A stretch of 64,000 bases of DNA, from NCBI RefSeq assembly GCF_007745175.1, contig NZ_CP036271.1:2438154-2502153 (forward strand). The letters are read 5' to 3'. Made by a program: the position numbers and the translations under genes. The DNA is from Caulifigura coniformis (lineage in GTDB: Bacteria > Planctomycetota > Planctomycetia > Planctomycetales > Planctomycetaceae). The notes under the pieces are model-generated. The model had not been told where the DNA came from. It was given only the letters and a program-made list of their open reading frames with translations, and did not search any database. Positions 15,856 through 23,436 of the stretch are shown here, piece after piece; positions within the stretch are counted from its first letter, which is position 1, and each line of letters opens with the position of its first letter.

Positions 15856-16065
15856 GTGAAGAGTTCTGAAGCGATTGAAGATAACAAGACCTCAGCACTG
15901 CCGGTGCTTGAGGTGCTGTGCGAGCGATGTGGTGGGATCGGAGAAACCGATTACGGGCACTGCGGTGACTGTCGTGGGGCGGGACATGTCCTCACGGATG
16001 CCGGCGTGCAGATCGTCAACTTGATCGCCCATCAGTTTAAGTTGCGCCATGTCGGCGGCGATTGA
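15856..16065 (+). CDS. CXXCXGXG zinc-binding mini-protein (transposon passenger)
   Basis: 69 residues from GTG 15856 (GAGGTG lies upstream; an in-frame start at 15817 would add 13 residues). The centre reads CERCGGIGETDYGHCGDCRGAGH, two CXXCXGXG-type knuckles as in the DnaJ zinc domain. The C terminus is helical (VQIVNLIAHQFKLRHVG). Such isolated DnaJ-type knuckle proteins usually bind zinc; role unknown. It lies inside the transposon and converges with the HEPN gene, whose stop is three bases away. Confidence 0.6.
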   Translation: MKSSEAIEDNKTSALPVLEVLCERCGGIGETDYGHCGDCRGAGHVLTDAGVQIVNLIAHQFKLRHVGGD

Positions 16066-16067
16066 GA

Positions 16068-17033
16068 TCAGTTCGACACAAGCCAGTCATCAACTTGCCC
16101 GATGAGGCTAACTGCAAACTTGAACAAACCCCTGACAAGGTCAGTGGTCAACTTCCCATCCAAGACAAGTTGATCGCGTTCGGAATACTGACGGAACCTC
16201 GGGTCGGATTTCAGGGCAGTTACGAAGTCGTCATCAACCCTGCCGGCCTTGTGTGCGAATACGTTACGCACCTTGCACGCAGCGACTAAGTCGGCGTCCT
16301 GCCACATCGCACCCCGCGACAATGGTGACGGCTGCGGGAAGCTCCGAGAATAGGCGTCGACGATGTCATCCAGCCTTGTGAATGTGCACCTCTTAGAGTT
16401 GCGGAGTATCGTGCCCATTTTGTGTTGAATGTCGTAGTCGTGCTTGTCGAGCACGCTAAGAGGCAAAGCCTTGCCATCTCCCTGCGACGGACCGCCCTTC
16501 GGTTCAAGCTTTGCCAACGTCTTTGGGTGAGCGTTCACGGCGGCCTCCCACAAGTCTCCCGCTAAGGTTTCGAATGCAGTCCAGGCGAGGATTATCTGAG
16601 TAGACATCATCGTGACGTATGACTGCTGAATGCCTTCGTCGACAAAATCCGTAATCGGGGAGATGCGGTCATTGAGAGCCCGAAACGGCGACTTCACCCG
16701 TTGATGGAAAACGTCTTTCACGATGCTTTGGAAGTCAGCCACCTCCGCCGCCGCGTCCTCCGCACTTCGCCTCAATAACTGCGCCTCTGGTTCGCTGGTG
16801 TCAAGACAATGATCGCTGCCGTACTTAATGAAGTGTGCAGAAAGTCTGGACATCATGATACGCTGCCCAACATGGCACATCATGTTGGGCAGCGTGGCTA
16901 GATCGATGGCCCGCTTTGCATTTGAGGCAAATGCCTCTACCGCATCCCGTAGTTCTGGGGTCCTGAAGGCAGGCTTAACGGTGATGGGACATATCACCAT
17001 GAGAAGCCAATGTTCTACTTTCAGATCATGCAT
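16068..17033 (-). CDS. HEPN-motif protein (transposon passenger)
   Basis: 321 residues from ATG 17033; a TTG at 17078 would add 15. All-helical. The C-terminal part contains RNVFAH in KVRNVFAHKAGRVDDDF, matching the R-N-x-x-x-H signature of HEPN domains, which in many families forms the active site of a metal-independent RNase. A helix IILAWTAFETLAGDLWEAAV precedes it, as in many HEPN proteins. HEPN proteins are common in toxin-antitoxin and antiphage systems, so a toxin or defence role is plausible but not shown. GC is clearly lower than in the chromosomal genes. Upstream on the same strand is a 62-residue basic protein gene. Confidence 0.65.
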   Translation of the reverse strand: MHDLKVEHWLLMVICPITVKPAFRTPELRDAVEAFASNAKRAIDLATLPNMMCHVGQRIMMSRLSAHFIKYGSDHCLDTSEPEAQLLRRSAEDAAAEVADFQSIVKDVFHQRVKSPFRALNDRISPITDFVDEGIQQSYVTMMSTQIILAWTAFETLAGDLWEAAVNAHPKTLAKLEPKGGPSQGDGKALPLSVLDKHDYDIQHKMGTILRNSKRCTFTRLDDIVDAYSRSFPQPSPLSRGAMWQDADLVAACKVRNVFAHKAGRVDDDFVTALKSDPRFRQYSERDQLVLDGKLTTDLVRGLFKFAVSLIGQVDDWLVSN

Positions 17034-17235
17034 CTGATGGCCCTGTTCCCGAACCTCGGGGCTTTGTGGAGAGTCCAAGTCGCCATGACTTTGCTGTTTG
17101 TCTACGCCTGTTGCCCATCTCCGCCTCCAGCCTAGCGCACGGAGGTCGGCCCGCGTCTTGGCGGCGCAGCAGCCTTATACCCTGCCGGAGGGGTCCGCGT
17201 TCGCGCGGTTGGGATCGTAACCCCCGGTCTCCGCT

Positions 17236-17424
17236 TCAGCGTGCCTTACGTTCTGCAGCACGCACCAGAACATCCCTAGCCCAGGTGCGGGCGTCGGTGT
17301 CGTCCAGCAGCCGCTTCTCGTCTGCGGTCAGCTTCAAGGAGAAGACCTGATCGCGGCGCTCTTCCGGTGGCTTTGGCTTACGACCTGCGCCCGGCCGCTT
17401 CCCGCCATGAGTGGTTTCTGTCAT
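17236..17424 (-). CDS. Small basic GRK-motif protein (transposon passenger)
   Basis: 62 residues from ATG 17424. The N terminus GGKRPGAGRKPKPPEE is the AT-hook-like motif often found at the start of small regulators, terminase-associated proteins and mobile-element proteins. The remainder (FSLKLTADEKRLLDDTDARTWARDVLVRAAERKAR) resembles a strand plus two helices, as in ribbon-helix-helix antitoxins, but is not a confident match. It lies 203 bases upstream of the HEPN start on the same strand, a possible regulator-effector pair by position. Confidence 0.6.
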   Translation of the reverse strand: MTETTHGGKRPGAGRKPKPPEERRDQVFSLKLTADEKRLLDDTDARTWARDVLVRAAERKAR

Positions 17425-17516
17425 GGTCGGATTATTTGAAAGAAGTTTTCCAGTTTCAAGAGCAATGCCATTGCACTGCCTCTTGATTTTAGTAAACATG
17501 ATTCAAGCGAGAAGAG

Positions 17517-17548
17517 AAAACCCGGTGGCTGCTGAAACAACCACCGGG
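17517..17548 (-). terminator. Hairpin with T-run on the minus strand
   Basis: CCCGGTGG at 17521-17528 pairs with CCACCGGG at 17541-17548. Read on the minus strand the stem is followed by TTTT, so it could stop antisense transcription leaving the transposase gene before it enters the passenger genes. Confidence 0.5.
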
Positions 17549-17633
17549 CGAACCGTAACCAGACGTTTCCGTCCGACTACAGCCTGAGAAACTTCAGTCT
17601 GCCGGATTCGTCGCAGAAGTCAAAGCGAATCCG

Positions 17634-18479
17634 ATGGCTAACCACCTGTCTGCTGAACGTCGCGTGAAGCTGCTGGAGCTGCTGTGCGAGGGCAATTCGA
17701 TTCGGGGCACAGCCCGGATCATGGACATGGAGCACCGCACCGTCCTGCGGCATCTGGTGATTGCTGGCGAGAAGTGTCGCCAGTTCCTGCACAACCACCT
17801 GCAGGAGATCGCGGTTGACCATGTCGAGATCGACGAAATCTGGACGTTCGTTGCCTGCAAGCAGCGTCGGATTGCTCCGTCGGAACGGCTCAATAATCCC
17901 CACATCGGCGACCAGTACCTGTATCTGTCGCTCGACCAGCGTTCCAAACTGATCTGCAACTACGCAATCGGAAAAAGAGAGCAGTCGACGACCGACCGCT
18001 TCATCGAGGACCTCGCCCGCCGGATCGTCCTCCCGGAACATGGCGGCGACCGCCCCCAGGTTTCGACGGACGGTTTCAAGTGCTATCCAGACGCCATCGC
18101 CAACAGCTTCGGCCATCGCGTGGACTACGGCACCATCGTGAAGAAGTACGCGGACGGCTCGGAGCTGACCGGCCGCTACGCTCCCCCGGAAGTGGTCGAC
18201 TCAGACAGGAAGTCGGCGTGGGGAGTCGAGAACCTGAAGACGATATGCACCAGCCACATTGAACGGTTCAACCTGTCGCTCCGGACGTTCATGAAGCGTT
18301 TCACCCGCCTGTCGCTCGGCTTCTCGAAGAAGCTGACGAACCTCAAGGCGGCGGTTGCTCTCCATGTCTTTCACTACAACTTCTGCCGGATTCATTCGTC
18401 GATCCGCTGCACGCCAGCCATGCGGGCGCAGCTGACGGACCACATCTGGAAGCTGGACGACTTGTTCGGCGAAGCCTGA
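17634..18479 (+). CDS. IS1-family transposase
   Basis: 281 residues in one uninterrupted frame. An N-terminal helix-turn-helix (residues 9-45, LLELLCEGNSIRGTARIM) corresponds to the InsA part. A DDE catalytic core follows: first Asp in HVEIDEIW, second in STDGFKCYPDAI, Glu in TSHIERFN. The C-terminal signature FCRIHSSIRCTPAMRA and WKLDDLF is shared with the relic at 15219. Classical IS1 needs a -1 frameshift between insA and insB; here one ORF covers both, as in several IS1-family groups. An intrinsic terminator follows 20 bases after the stop. Confidence 0.92.
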   Translation: MANHLSAERRVKLLELLCEGNSIRGTARIMDMEHRTVLRHLVIAGEKCRQFLHNHLQEIAVDHVEIDEIWTFVACKQRRIAPSERLNNPHIGDQYLYLSLDQRSKLICNYAIGKREQSTTDRFIEDLARRIVLPEHGGDRPQVSTDGFKCYPDAIANSFGHRVDYGTIVKKYADGSELTGRYAPPEVVDSDRKSAWGVENLKTICTSHIERFNLSLRTFMKRFTRLSLGFSKKLTNLKAAVALHVFHYNFCRIHSSIRCTPAMRAQLTDHIWKLDDLFGEA

Positions 18480-18498
18480 GTCAGCCCCCGACGCCACG

Positions 18499-18525
18499 AG
18501 CCCCGCCGATGACGCGGGGCTTTTT
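18499..18525 (+). terminator. Intrinsic terminator after the transposase
   Basis: AGCCCCGC, seven-base loop, GCGGGGCT, then TTTTC; inside the right end of the transposon. Confidence 0.8.
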
Positions 18526-18557
18526 CATTGACCGGCAACTATTTCCCGCGAAGATTT

Positions 18558-18576
18558 TTCAAAATGCACCACTACC
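18558..18576 (-). repeat. Right terminal inverted repeat
   Basis: TTCAAAATGCACCACTACC, the exact complement of the left end at 15769-15787. Confidence 0.88.
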
Positions 18577-18584
18577 GGGCAGGG
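18577..18584. repeat. Target-site duplication, right copy
   Basis: GGGCAGGG, identical to 15761-15768. Confidence 0.85.
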
Positions 18585-18722
18585 GTAGTCAGCACTCGGG
18601 GAACCGCTTACTATTCCCGTGGAGTAATCGTCCCTTCGAGCGAGGCAGGTGCGGCTGTCTTGTGGTTCGGAGTGCTTCGACGAAGTTCGCAGCGGGGACG
18701 GTGACGTGGGTCCTGACTTGCG

Positions 18723-20450
18723 ATGATGTCGCAAACCACTATGTCTCAGGCGGTGAAGGCGCGACCGAGAGTGTTGATCCTCGGCGCTGTCGAAGATTCG
18801 CTCGAACCGGTCATTGAAGAGCTTCAGCCGCATTGCGAGCTTGTTGTCGCGGAAGATGTTCCAGACGCCCTCCGGCGCCTGCGCGATGAAACCTTCCGCG
18901 GCGTCTGCGTCCTCTCCCGCGATATGGCCCCCGCGGGGTTCCTCCTCGAAGTGGGTGGCGTCCTCGCCAAACTGCCCGACGGCGTCGCCCTCCTCGATGT
19001 CGACGGCCGCATCGTCTGGAGCAATGCCCGCCTGGCCGAACTGGCTGGCACGAACCGGTCCCTCGCCGGCGTCGAGTTCTTCGAGGCCTTCCAGAACCCC
19101 GAGATCATCGGGCCCGATTTCGCCCCGCTGCACACCGCACTCGCCCTCGGAACCCCGGCCGTCACCACGTTCAAACGGGGCGACAAGGTGTTCCTCGAAC
19201 TGGATGCCAGCCCGATCGATCAAGCCGAGGATGGGCTGCCCGAGTACCTGCTGATCGTCGTCCGCGACCGCTCCAAGGAAGTGCTGCAGCGGCACAAGCT
19301 GAACGCCATCTATCAGGCCGGCCTCGAACTGGGCGACCTGCAGCCCCAGGAAATCAGCGACCTCTCCGAAGAAGACCGCGTCGAACTGCTGAAGCACAAG
19401 ATCCTGCAGTTCACGAAAGACCTGCTCGAGTTCGAGACGGTCGAGATCCGGCTCCTGAACCGCGACACCGGGGAACTGAAGCCGCTCCTGTCGGTCGGCA
19501 TGCAGCCCGAAGCGTCGCACCGGGTGCTGTTCGCCAGCTCGGAGAAGAACGGCGTCACCGGGTTCGTCGCCGCCACTGGTCGCAGCTATCTCTGCGAAGA
19601 CACGTCGCGGGACTCCCTGTTTCTCCCCGGGGCCTTCGACACCAAGAGTTCGCTCACCGTTCCGCTGATCCTGCACGACGAAACGCTCGGAACGTTCAAC
19701 GTCGAGAGCCCCCGCACCGGCGCGTTCTCGCAGGACGACCTGCAGTTCCTCGAACTCTTCTGCCGAGAAGTCGCGATCGCCCTCAATACGCTCGATCTGC
19801 TGGCGGCCGAGAAGGCCTCCACGGCCGCCGAGAGTGCCCAGCAGCTGGCAGCCGACACCGCCTGCCCGACCGACGAAGTGCTGAACGACGCCGCCTGGCT
19901 CCTCGCTCAACCCTCGACGAGTCCGGAAGCGGCTGAGCGTCTCCTCCGGATCGTGAACCAGGTCCGCGGCGTCTGCCGCTCGATTCATGGAACCGGCGAG
20001 CAGCTGGTCGATGGGCCGAAACCGGCCGACGGCGATCGGGCCGCCCTGATCGGAAAACGCGTCCTGATCGTCGACGCCGAAGCGGACAACCGGAAAGCAG
20101 GGCACCAGCTCCTTGGCCCGCACGGCTCGATCGTCGAGACCGCCCGTTCGGCCGAAGAAGCGCTGCTGATGCTGAAAGCCTTCACCTACGACGTCATCAT
20201 CGCCGACATCCGCCTCCCCGACATGAGCGGCTCGCAGATGTTTGCGAAGATCCGCGACCGGGGCGACCTCACCCCGATCATCCTGATGGCAGGCTTCGGC
20301 TACGACGCCTCCCATTCGCTGGTCCGCGGCCGGCAGATGGGGATGAAGTTCGCCATCTTCAAACCGTTCCGGCGCGAGCAGCTCGTCAACGCCGTCGAGC
20401 AGTCGGTGAACCCCAAGGCCGAACCGGCCGCCGCCACCATGCCGGCCTGA
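18723..20450 (+). CDS. PAS-GAF-receiver signalling protein without kinase domain
   Basis: 575 residues. An N-terminal receiver-like segment (about 15-75, PRVLILGAVEDSLEPVIEEL) is followed by a PAS domain (about 80-180, VALLDVDGRIVWSNARLAELAG), a GAF domain (about 220-360, VEIRLLNRDTGELKPLL ... FLELFCREVAIALNTL) and a C-terminal receiver (about 440-555) with intact phosphoacceptor region DVIIADIRLPDMSG and switch Lys in FKPFRRE. There is no histidine-kinase or output domain, so it likely relays or integrates signals in the cytoplasm. Nearby ATGs at 18726 and 18741 are alternative starts. It begins about 140 bases right of the transposon. Confidence 0.85.
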   Translation: MMSQTTMSQAVKARPRVLILGAVEDSLEPVIEELQPHCELVVAEDVPDALRRLRDETFRGVCVLSRDMAPAGFLLEVGGVLAKLPDGVALLDVDGRIVWSNARLAELAGTNRSLAGVEFFEAFQNPEIIGPDFAPLHTALALGTPAVTTFKRGDKVFLELDASPIDQAEDGLPEYLLIVVRDRSKEVLQRHKLNAIYQAGLELGDLQPQEISDLSEEDRVELLKHKILQFTKDLLEFETVEIRLLNRDTGELKPLLSVGMQPEASHRVLFASSEKNGVTGFVAATGRSYLCEDTSRDSLFLPGAFDTKSSLTVPLILHDETLGTFNVESPRTGAFSQDDLQFLELFCREVAIALNTLDLLAAEKASTAAESAQQLAADTACPTDEVLNDAAWLLAQPSTSPEAAERLLRIVNQVRGVCRSIHGTGEQLVDGPKPADGDRAALIGKRVLIVDAEADNRKAGHQLLGPHGSIVETARSAEEALLMLKAFTYDVIIADIRLPDMSGSQMFAKIRDRGDLTPIILMAGFGYDASHSLVRGRQMGMKFAIFKPFRREQLVNAVEQSVNPKAEPAAATMPA

Positions 20451-20586
20451 ATCGATCGCGGTAACGCTCGCGCACTCGTGCCATGGCTCTGTGAGCCGTG
20501 CAGACGTCGAAAACCTCGGCAATGCGAGAACTCAGGGTTCGCGCTGCCACGCAGCCGGGGATCGATCAGCAGCCCCGAAACGATCA

Positions 20587-20633
20587 CTGCTGGACCCGGC
20601 GACAATTGTCGACCGGACCCAGCAGGTTTTCTC
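20587..20633 (+). terminator. Large imperfect hairpin between two convergent genes
   Basis: Arms GCTGGACCCGGCGACAA and TTGTCGACCGGACCCAGC flank a short AT-rich centre, followed by GGTTTTC on the plus strand. It lies between the convergent regulator (ends 20450) and infC (ends 20688) and may terminate both; the T-run is short. Confidence 0.45.
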
Positions 20634-20687
20634 AAAGCCCTCGTCGTCGAAGACATGACGACGGAAATCAGAACGACGGCTCGACCG

Positions 20688-21212
20688 TTACGCCTTGGGC
20701 GTCAGGATCGCCATCATGCTGCGGCCGCCTTCCATCTGCGGCGCCTTCTCGATCTTCGCGATATCTTCGAGGGACGTGATAATGCCGTTGAGGATCTCGC
20801 GGCCGCGGTCGTGGTGCGCGTTTTCGCGGCCACGGAACACGACGCTGATCTTCACCTTGTCCTTCTCTTCGAGGAAGCCGCGTGCCTGCTTCATCTTGAA
20901 CTGAATGTCGTGCTCGCCGGTCTTCGGGCGGACACGAATCTCCTTCAGCTGCACCTGATGGCTCTTGGCGCTCTTGGCCGACTTCCGCTTCTGTTCGTAC
21001 TTGAACTTTCCATAGTCAAGGATTCGGCAGACCGGCGGACGTTCCGTCGGCGCCACTTCGACCAGGTCCAGCCCCGCGTCGACAGCAACTTTGAGAGCGT
21101 CGGGAGTCGCGAGAACCCCGAGCATTTGGCCGTTCTGATCAACGACCCGCACCTGTGAAATACGGATCTGTTCGTTGACGCGATGCAAATCGCTGGGTGG
21201 ACTTCCCTTCAT
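20688..21212 (-). CDS. infC: Translation initiation factor IF-3
   Basis: 174 residues. The N-terminal domain opens with [23 protein letters not shown] and [29 protein letters not shown]. The C-terminal ribosome-binding domain has [25 protein letters not shown] and the end [15 protein letters not shown]-3 binds the 30S subunit and enforces start-codon choice. ATG 21212 with AAGGAA a few bases upstream is the start. In many bacteria infC is followed by rpmI and rplT; here the next gene downstream is convergent, so infC stands alone. Confidence 0.97.
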   Translation of the reverse strand: MKGSPPSDLHRVNEQIRISQVRVVDQNGQMLGVLATPDALKVAVDAGLDLVEVAPTERPPVCRILDYGKFKYEQKRKSAKSAKSHQVQLKEIRVRPKTGEHDIQFKMKQARGFLEEKDKVKISVVFRGRENAHHDRGREILNGIITSLEDIAKIEKAPQMEGGRSMMAILTPKA

Positions 21213-21432
21213 TCTTTCCTTCTGTGCGGAGAAAGCGGATACGCCTCATTGATCGTAAGAATATAGTACGACAGGCGATAAGCCCTTATGATGATGCCGG
21301 TCGTCGATCCCGTCAAGAAGCGGTTTCCTCAGAATCCGGACCGACGGCCAGCAGAAATCGGCCAAAATCCTCTTCCGCATGGCGCCAACAGGCCGCCGGG
21401 CAGCTCGAGTTCTCGAATCTGGAGTCCCAGGA

Positions 21433-22449
21433 ATGGGCACGTTACTGATGGAGATCCTGCGAAGTTCCGGCCCGCGGAGCGGGCTCGCTCTCGCTGCGCT
21501 ATTGGGCTCGTTCACCGCCGCCGCTTCGTTCGGCGTCGATGCGGGGGAAAAGGAATCTCCCTCCCCGGGGAGCTCCACCTTCTTTGTTCCGCAGGCCAGA
21601 ACGACTTTCGTTCTCCGGCGAAATCTCTCCGCCGATCGCGTCGGAGTACTCGGGATGACGCCCGAAGAAGGGGAGTACGTCACCGCCAACAGCATTGTCG
21701 CCAAGCTCAAGGATGAAGTCCCCCAGGCGGCCGTCGCCGCCTCGGCCGCCAAGGCCGAGAGCGATGCGGAAATCACCGCCGCCGACAAGCTGGCAGAATC
21801 GGAACGTCTCGAAGCCACGCTGATGGATGAAGCGAACCGCAACGCCGGCGTCTCCCGTCCCCCGTACCCGAAGTCCGATGTCGATCGTGCCCGCCTCCGC
21901 GCAGAAGCCGCTGACCTCCAGACAGGCGTCAAGCGCCATGAAAAGCGTCTCGCCGGCTTCGAACTGGCCCAGGCCCAGGCGGAACTGAAAACGTTTCACA
22001 TCATCACGCCGATCGACGGCATCGTCACCCGCGTGTTCAAGCGGGCCGGTGAAGGCGTCCAGCAGGCGGAAAGCATTCTGGAAGTCGTCAACACCACCAT
22101 CATCCGAGTGGAAGGCCGGATCCCGGCCGCCGTCGCGTCCCGCGTGAAGGTCGGCTCGCCAGTCCGAGTCCGGTTCAAACTCGGCCCCGTGCCCCAAAGC
22201 GGCCCGCCCGGGCCGGCCATCGAACTGGAAGCCAAGCTCGGATTTGTCGACGTCTCGGCCGAGGGGGTGGGCGAAGAACGCTACGTCCGCGTGTGGACCG
22301 AACTGGTGAACCCCCGCCAGATGCTCCGCGACGGCACACCCGCGGAGATGACCATTGTTCTCGACACGGCTCCGGGCGAGGTCGCCGACGCCAGTGTCGA
22401 GGCCGTTCCCGAAGCCTCCAGCCGCGCCGGTTCCAAGCCATCGAATTGA
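21433..22449 (+). CDS. HlyD-like periplasmic adaptor protein
   Basis: 338 residues from ATG 21433, with a signal peptide at about 12-35 (SGLALAALLGSFTAAASFGVDA). A long Ala/Glu/Lys-rich coiled coil (residues about 95-190) is followed by the lipoyl/beta-barrel segment AELKTFHIITPIDGIVTRVFKRAGEGVQQAESILEVVN, the hallmark of membrane-fusion proteins. A C-terminal barrel carries RVWTELVNPRQMLRDGTPAEMTI. No transporter partner is adjacent. The next gene, nnrE, starts four bases after this stop, so the two are translationally close despite unrelated functions. Confidence 0.8.
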   Translation: MGTLLMEILRSSGPRSGLALAALLGSFTAAASFGVDAGEKESPSPGSSTFFVPQARTTFVLRRNLSADRVGVLGMTPEEGEYVTANSIVAKLKDEVPQAAVAASAAKAESDAEITAADKLAESERLEATLMDEANRNAGVSRPPYPKSDVDRARLRAEAADLQTGVKRHEKRLAGFELAQAQAELKTFHIITPIDGIVTRVFKRAGEGVQQAESILEVVNTTIIRVEGRIPAAVASRVKVGSPVRVRFKLGPVPQSGPPGPAIELEAKLGFVDVSAEGVGEERYVRVWTELVNPRQMLRDGTPAEMTIVLDTAPGEVADASVEAVPEASSRAGSKPSN

Positions 22450-22453
22450 TCGC

Positions 22454-23134
22454 GTGAAGAAATCGTTTCTGACCCGTGACGAGGTGCGCGACGTCGATCG
22501 CCGGGCCATCGAGGAGTATGGCCTGCCGGGCGTCGTCCTCATGGAAAACGCCGGCCGGCGCTGCTCGGAACTGATCGACGCGGGCCCCGTCGTGATCTGC
22601 TGCGGACGGGGCAATAACGGCGGTGACGGCTTCGTTATCGCCCGGCACCTGGAGAACCGCGGATTCGCCGTCGAGATCGTGGCCGTTGCATCCGTCGAGC
22701 AACTTCGAGGCGATGCGCGGATCAATGCGGATGTCGCCTCGAAGGCCGGCATCCCCATCACCGTTGCCAGTCAACCGGCCGAGTGGGCCGCACTGGCGCC
22801 GCGCCTGGATCGCGCACGCTGGATCGTCGACGCGCTTCTCGGAACCGGATTCTCCGGCGAACTGCGCGAACCTTACATCGCAGCGATTCAGACGATTAAT
22901 AATTCGTCAGGTGCGATGACGAAGGTGCTGGCTGTGGATGTTCCCTCCGGGCTCGATGTCGAGACAGGAACCGCGGCCGCCCACTGCATCAAAGCCGATG
23001 TCACAGCCACGTTTGTGGCGATGAAGCGGGGCTTCTTTGAGGGAAGCGCCAAGCCCTTTCTGGGCCGTGTGGAAGTGGTCGACATCGGTGTCCCGCGGAA
23101 CCTCTTGACATCATTGGGGCTCGGCAAAGAATGA
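22454..23134 (+). CDS. nnrE: NAD(P)H-hydrate epimerase
   Basis: 226 residues from GTG 22454. YjeF N-terminal family, which epimerises damaged NAD(P)HX to the form that the dehydratase can repair. Motifs seen: FLTRDEVRDVDRRAIEEYGLPGVVLMENAG at the start, nucleotide loop CGRGNNGGDGFVIARHL, WIVDALLGTGFSG and LAVDVPSGLDVETG. The C-terminal kinase-like dehydratase domain (NnrD) of fused YjeF proteins is absent. The GTG start lies four bases after the preceding stop codon. Confidence 0.92.
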   Translation: MKKSFLTRDEVRDVDRRAIEEYGLPGVVLMENAGRRCSELIDAGPVVICCGRGNNGGDGFVIARHLENRGFAVEIVAVASVEQLRGDARINADVASKAGIPITVASQPAEWAALAPRLDRARWIVDALLGTGFSGELREPYIAAIQTINNSSGAMTKVLAVDVPSGLDVETGTAAAHCIKADVTATFVAMKRGFFEGSAKPFLGRVEVVDIGVPRNLLTSLGLGKE

Positions 23135-23436
23135 CCCTGAGGCAGGCACGCAGATTGCGACTGCCAGATTGGTGAGTGCCCACGACTGTCGAATTGACAG
23201 TCTGCGAAGCACCCTCAGGAGTGATGGAGTTTTTCGGGTCCGTCTCTGAAGGCGGGCATGCGGGTTCGCTCGCGACCGCATGAACCTGTTCCCCGCCTTC
23301 TCGACTGGCCCGCTTTGTTGGCTGCGGTCGCAGCCGTCTTTCAATTTCGGCCGATCCGGTGGTCGCCTGTCTCCAGTCGTTCGTCGCGAACACGCGTCGT
23401 TCGAGGAGCGCCGGCCAACTTTCCAGGAGTGAAACT
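23135..23436. other. Intergenic region with hairpins before htrA
   Basis: About 300 bases. A perfect GACTGTC-gaatt-GACAGTC hairpin (23184-23202) sits inside a wider pairing of CCTGAGG (near 23137) with CCTCAGG (near 23213). No T-run follows, so a terminator is uncertain. The htrA promoter should lie to the right. No gene seen. Confidence 0.5.

Larger units (their letters stand above)
15769..18576 (+). mobile_element. IS1-family transposon with passenger genes (2808 bp)
   Basis: Bounded by perfect 19-base terminal inverted repeats (GGTAGTGGTGCATTTTGAA at 15769-15787 and its complement at 18558-18576) and flanked by an 8-base duplication GGGCAGGG. The GGTAGTG tips resemble IS1-family ends (GGT...TG). 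The transposase lies at the right end. The left two thirds carry a CXXCXGXG mini-protein (+), a HEPN-motif protein (-) and a small basic protein (-). Simple IS1 elements are about 0.8-1 kb, so roughly 1.8 kb is passenger DNA. The passenger stretch is visibly lower in GC than the surrounding genes. Ends, duplication and transposase are all intact, so insertion is probably recent. Confidence 0.88.
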
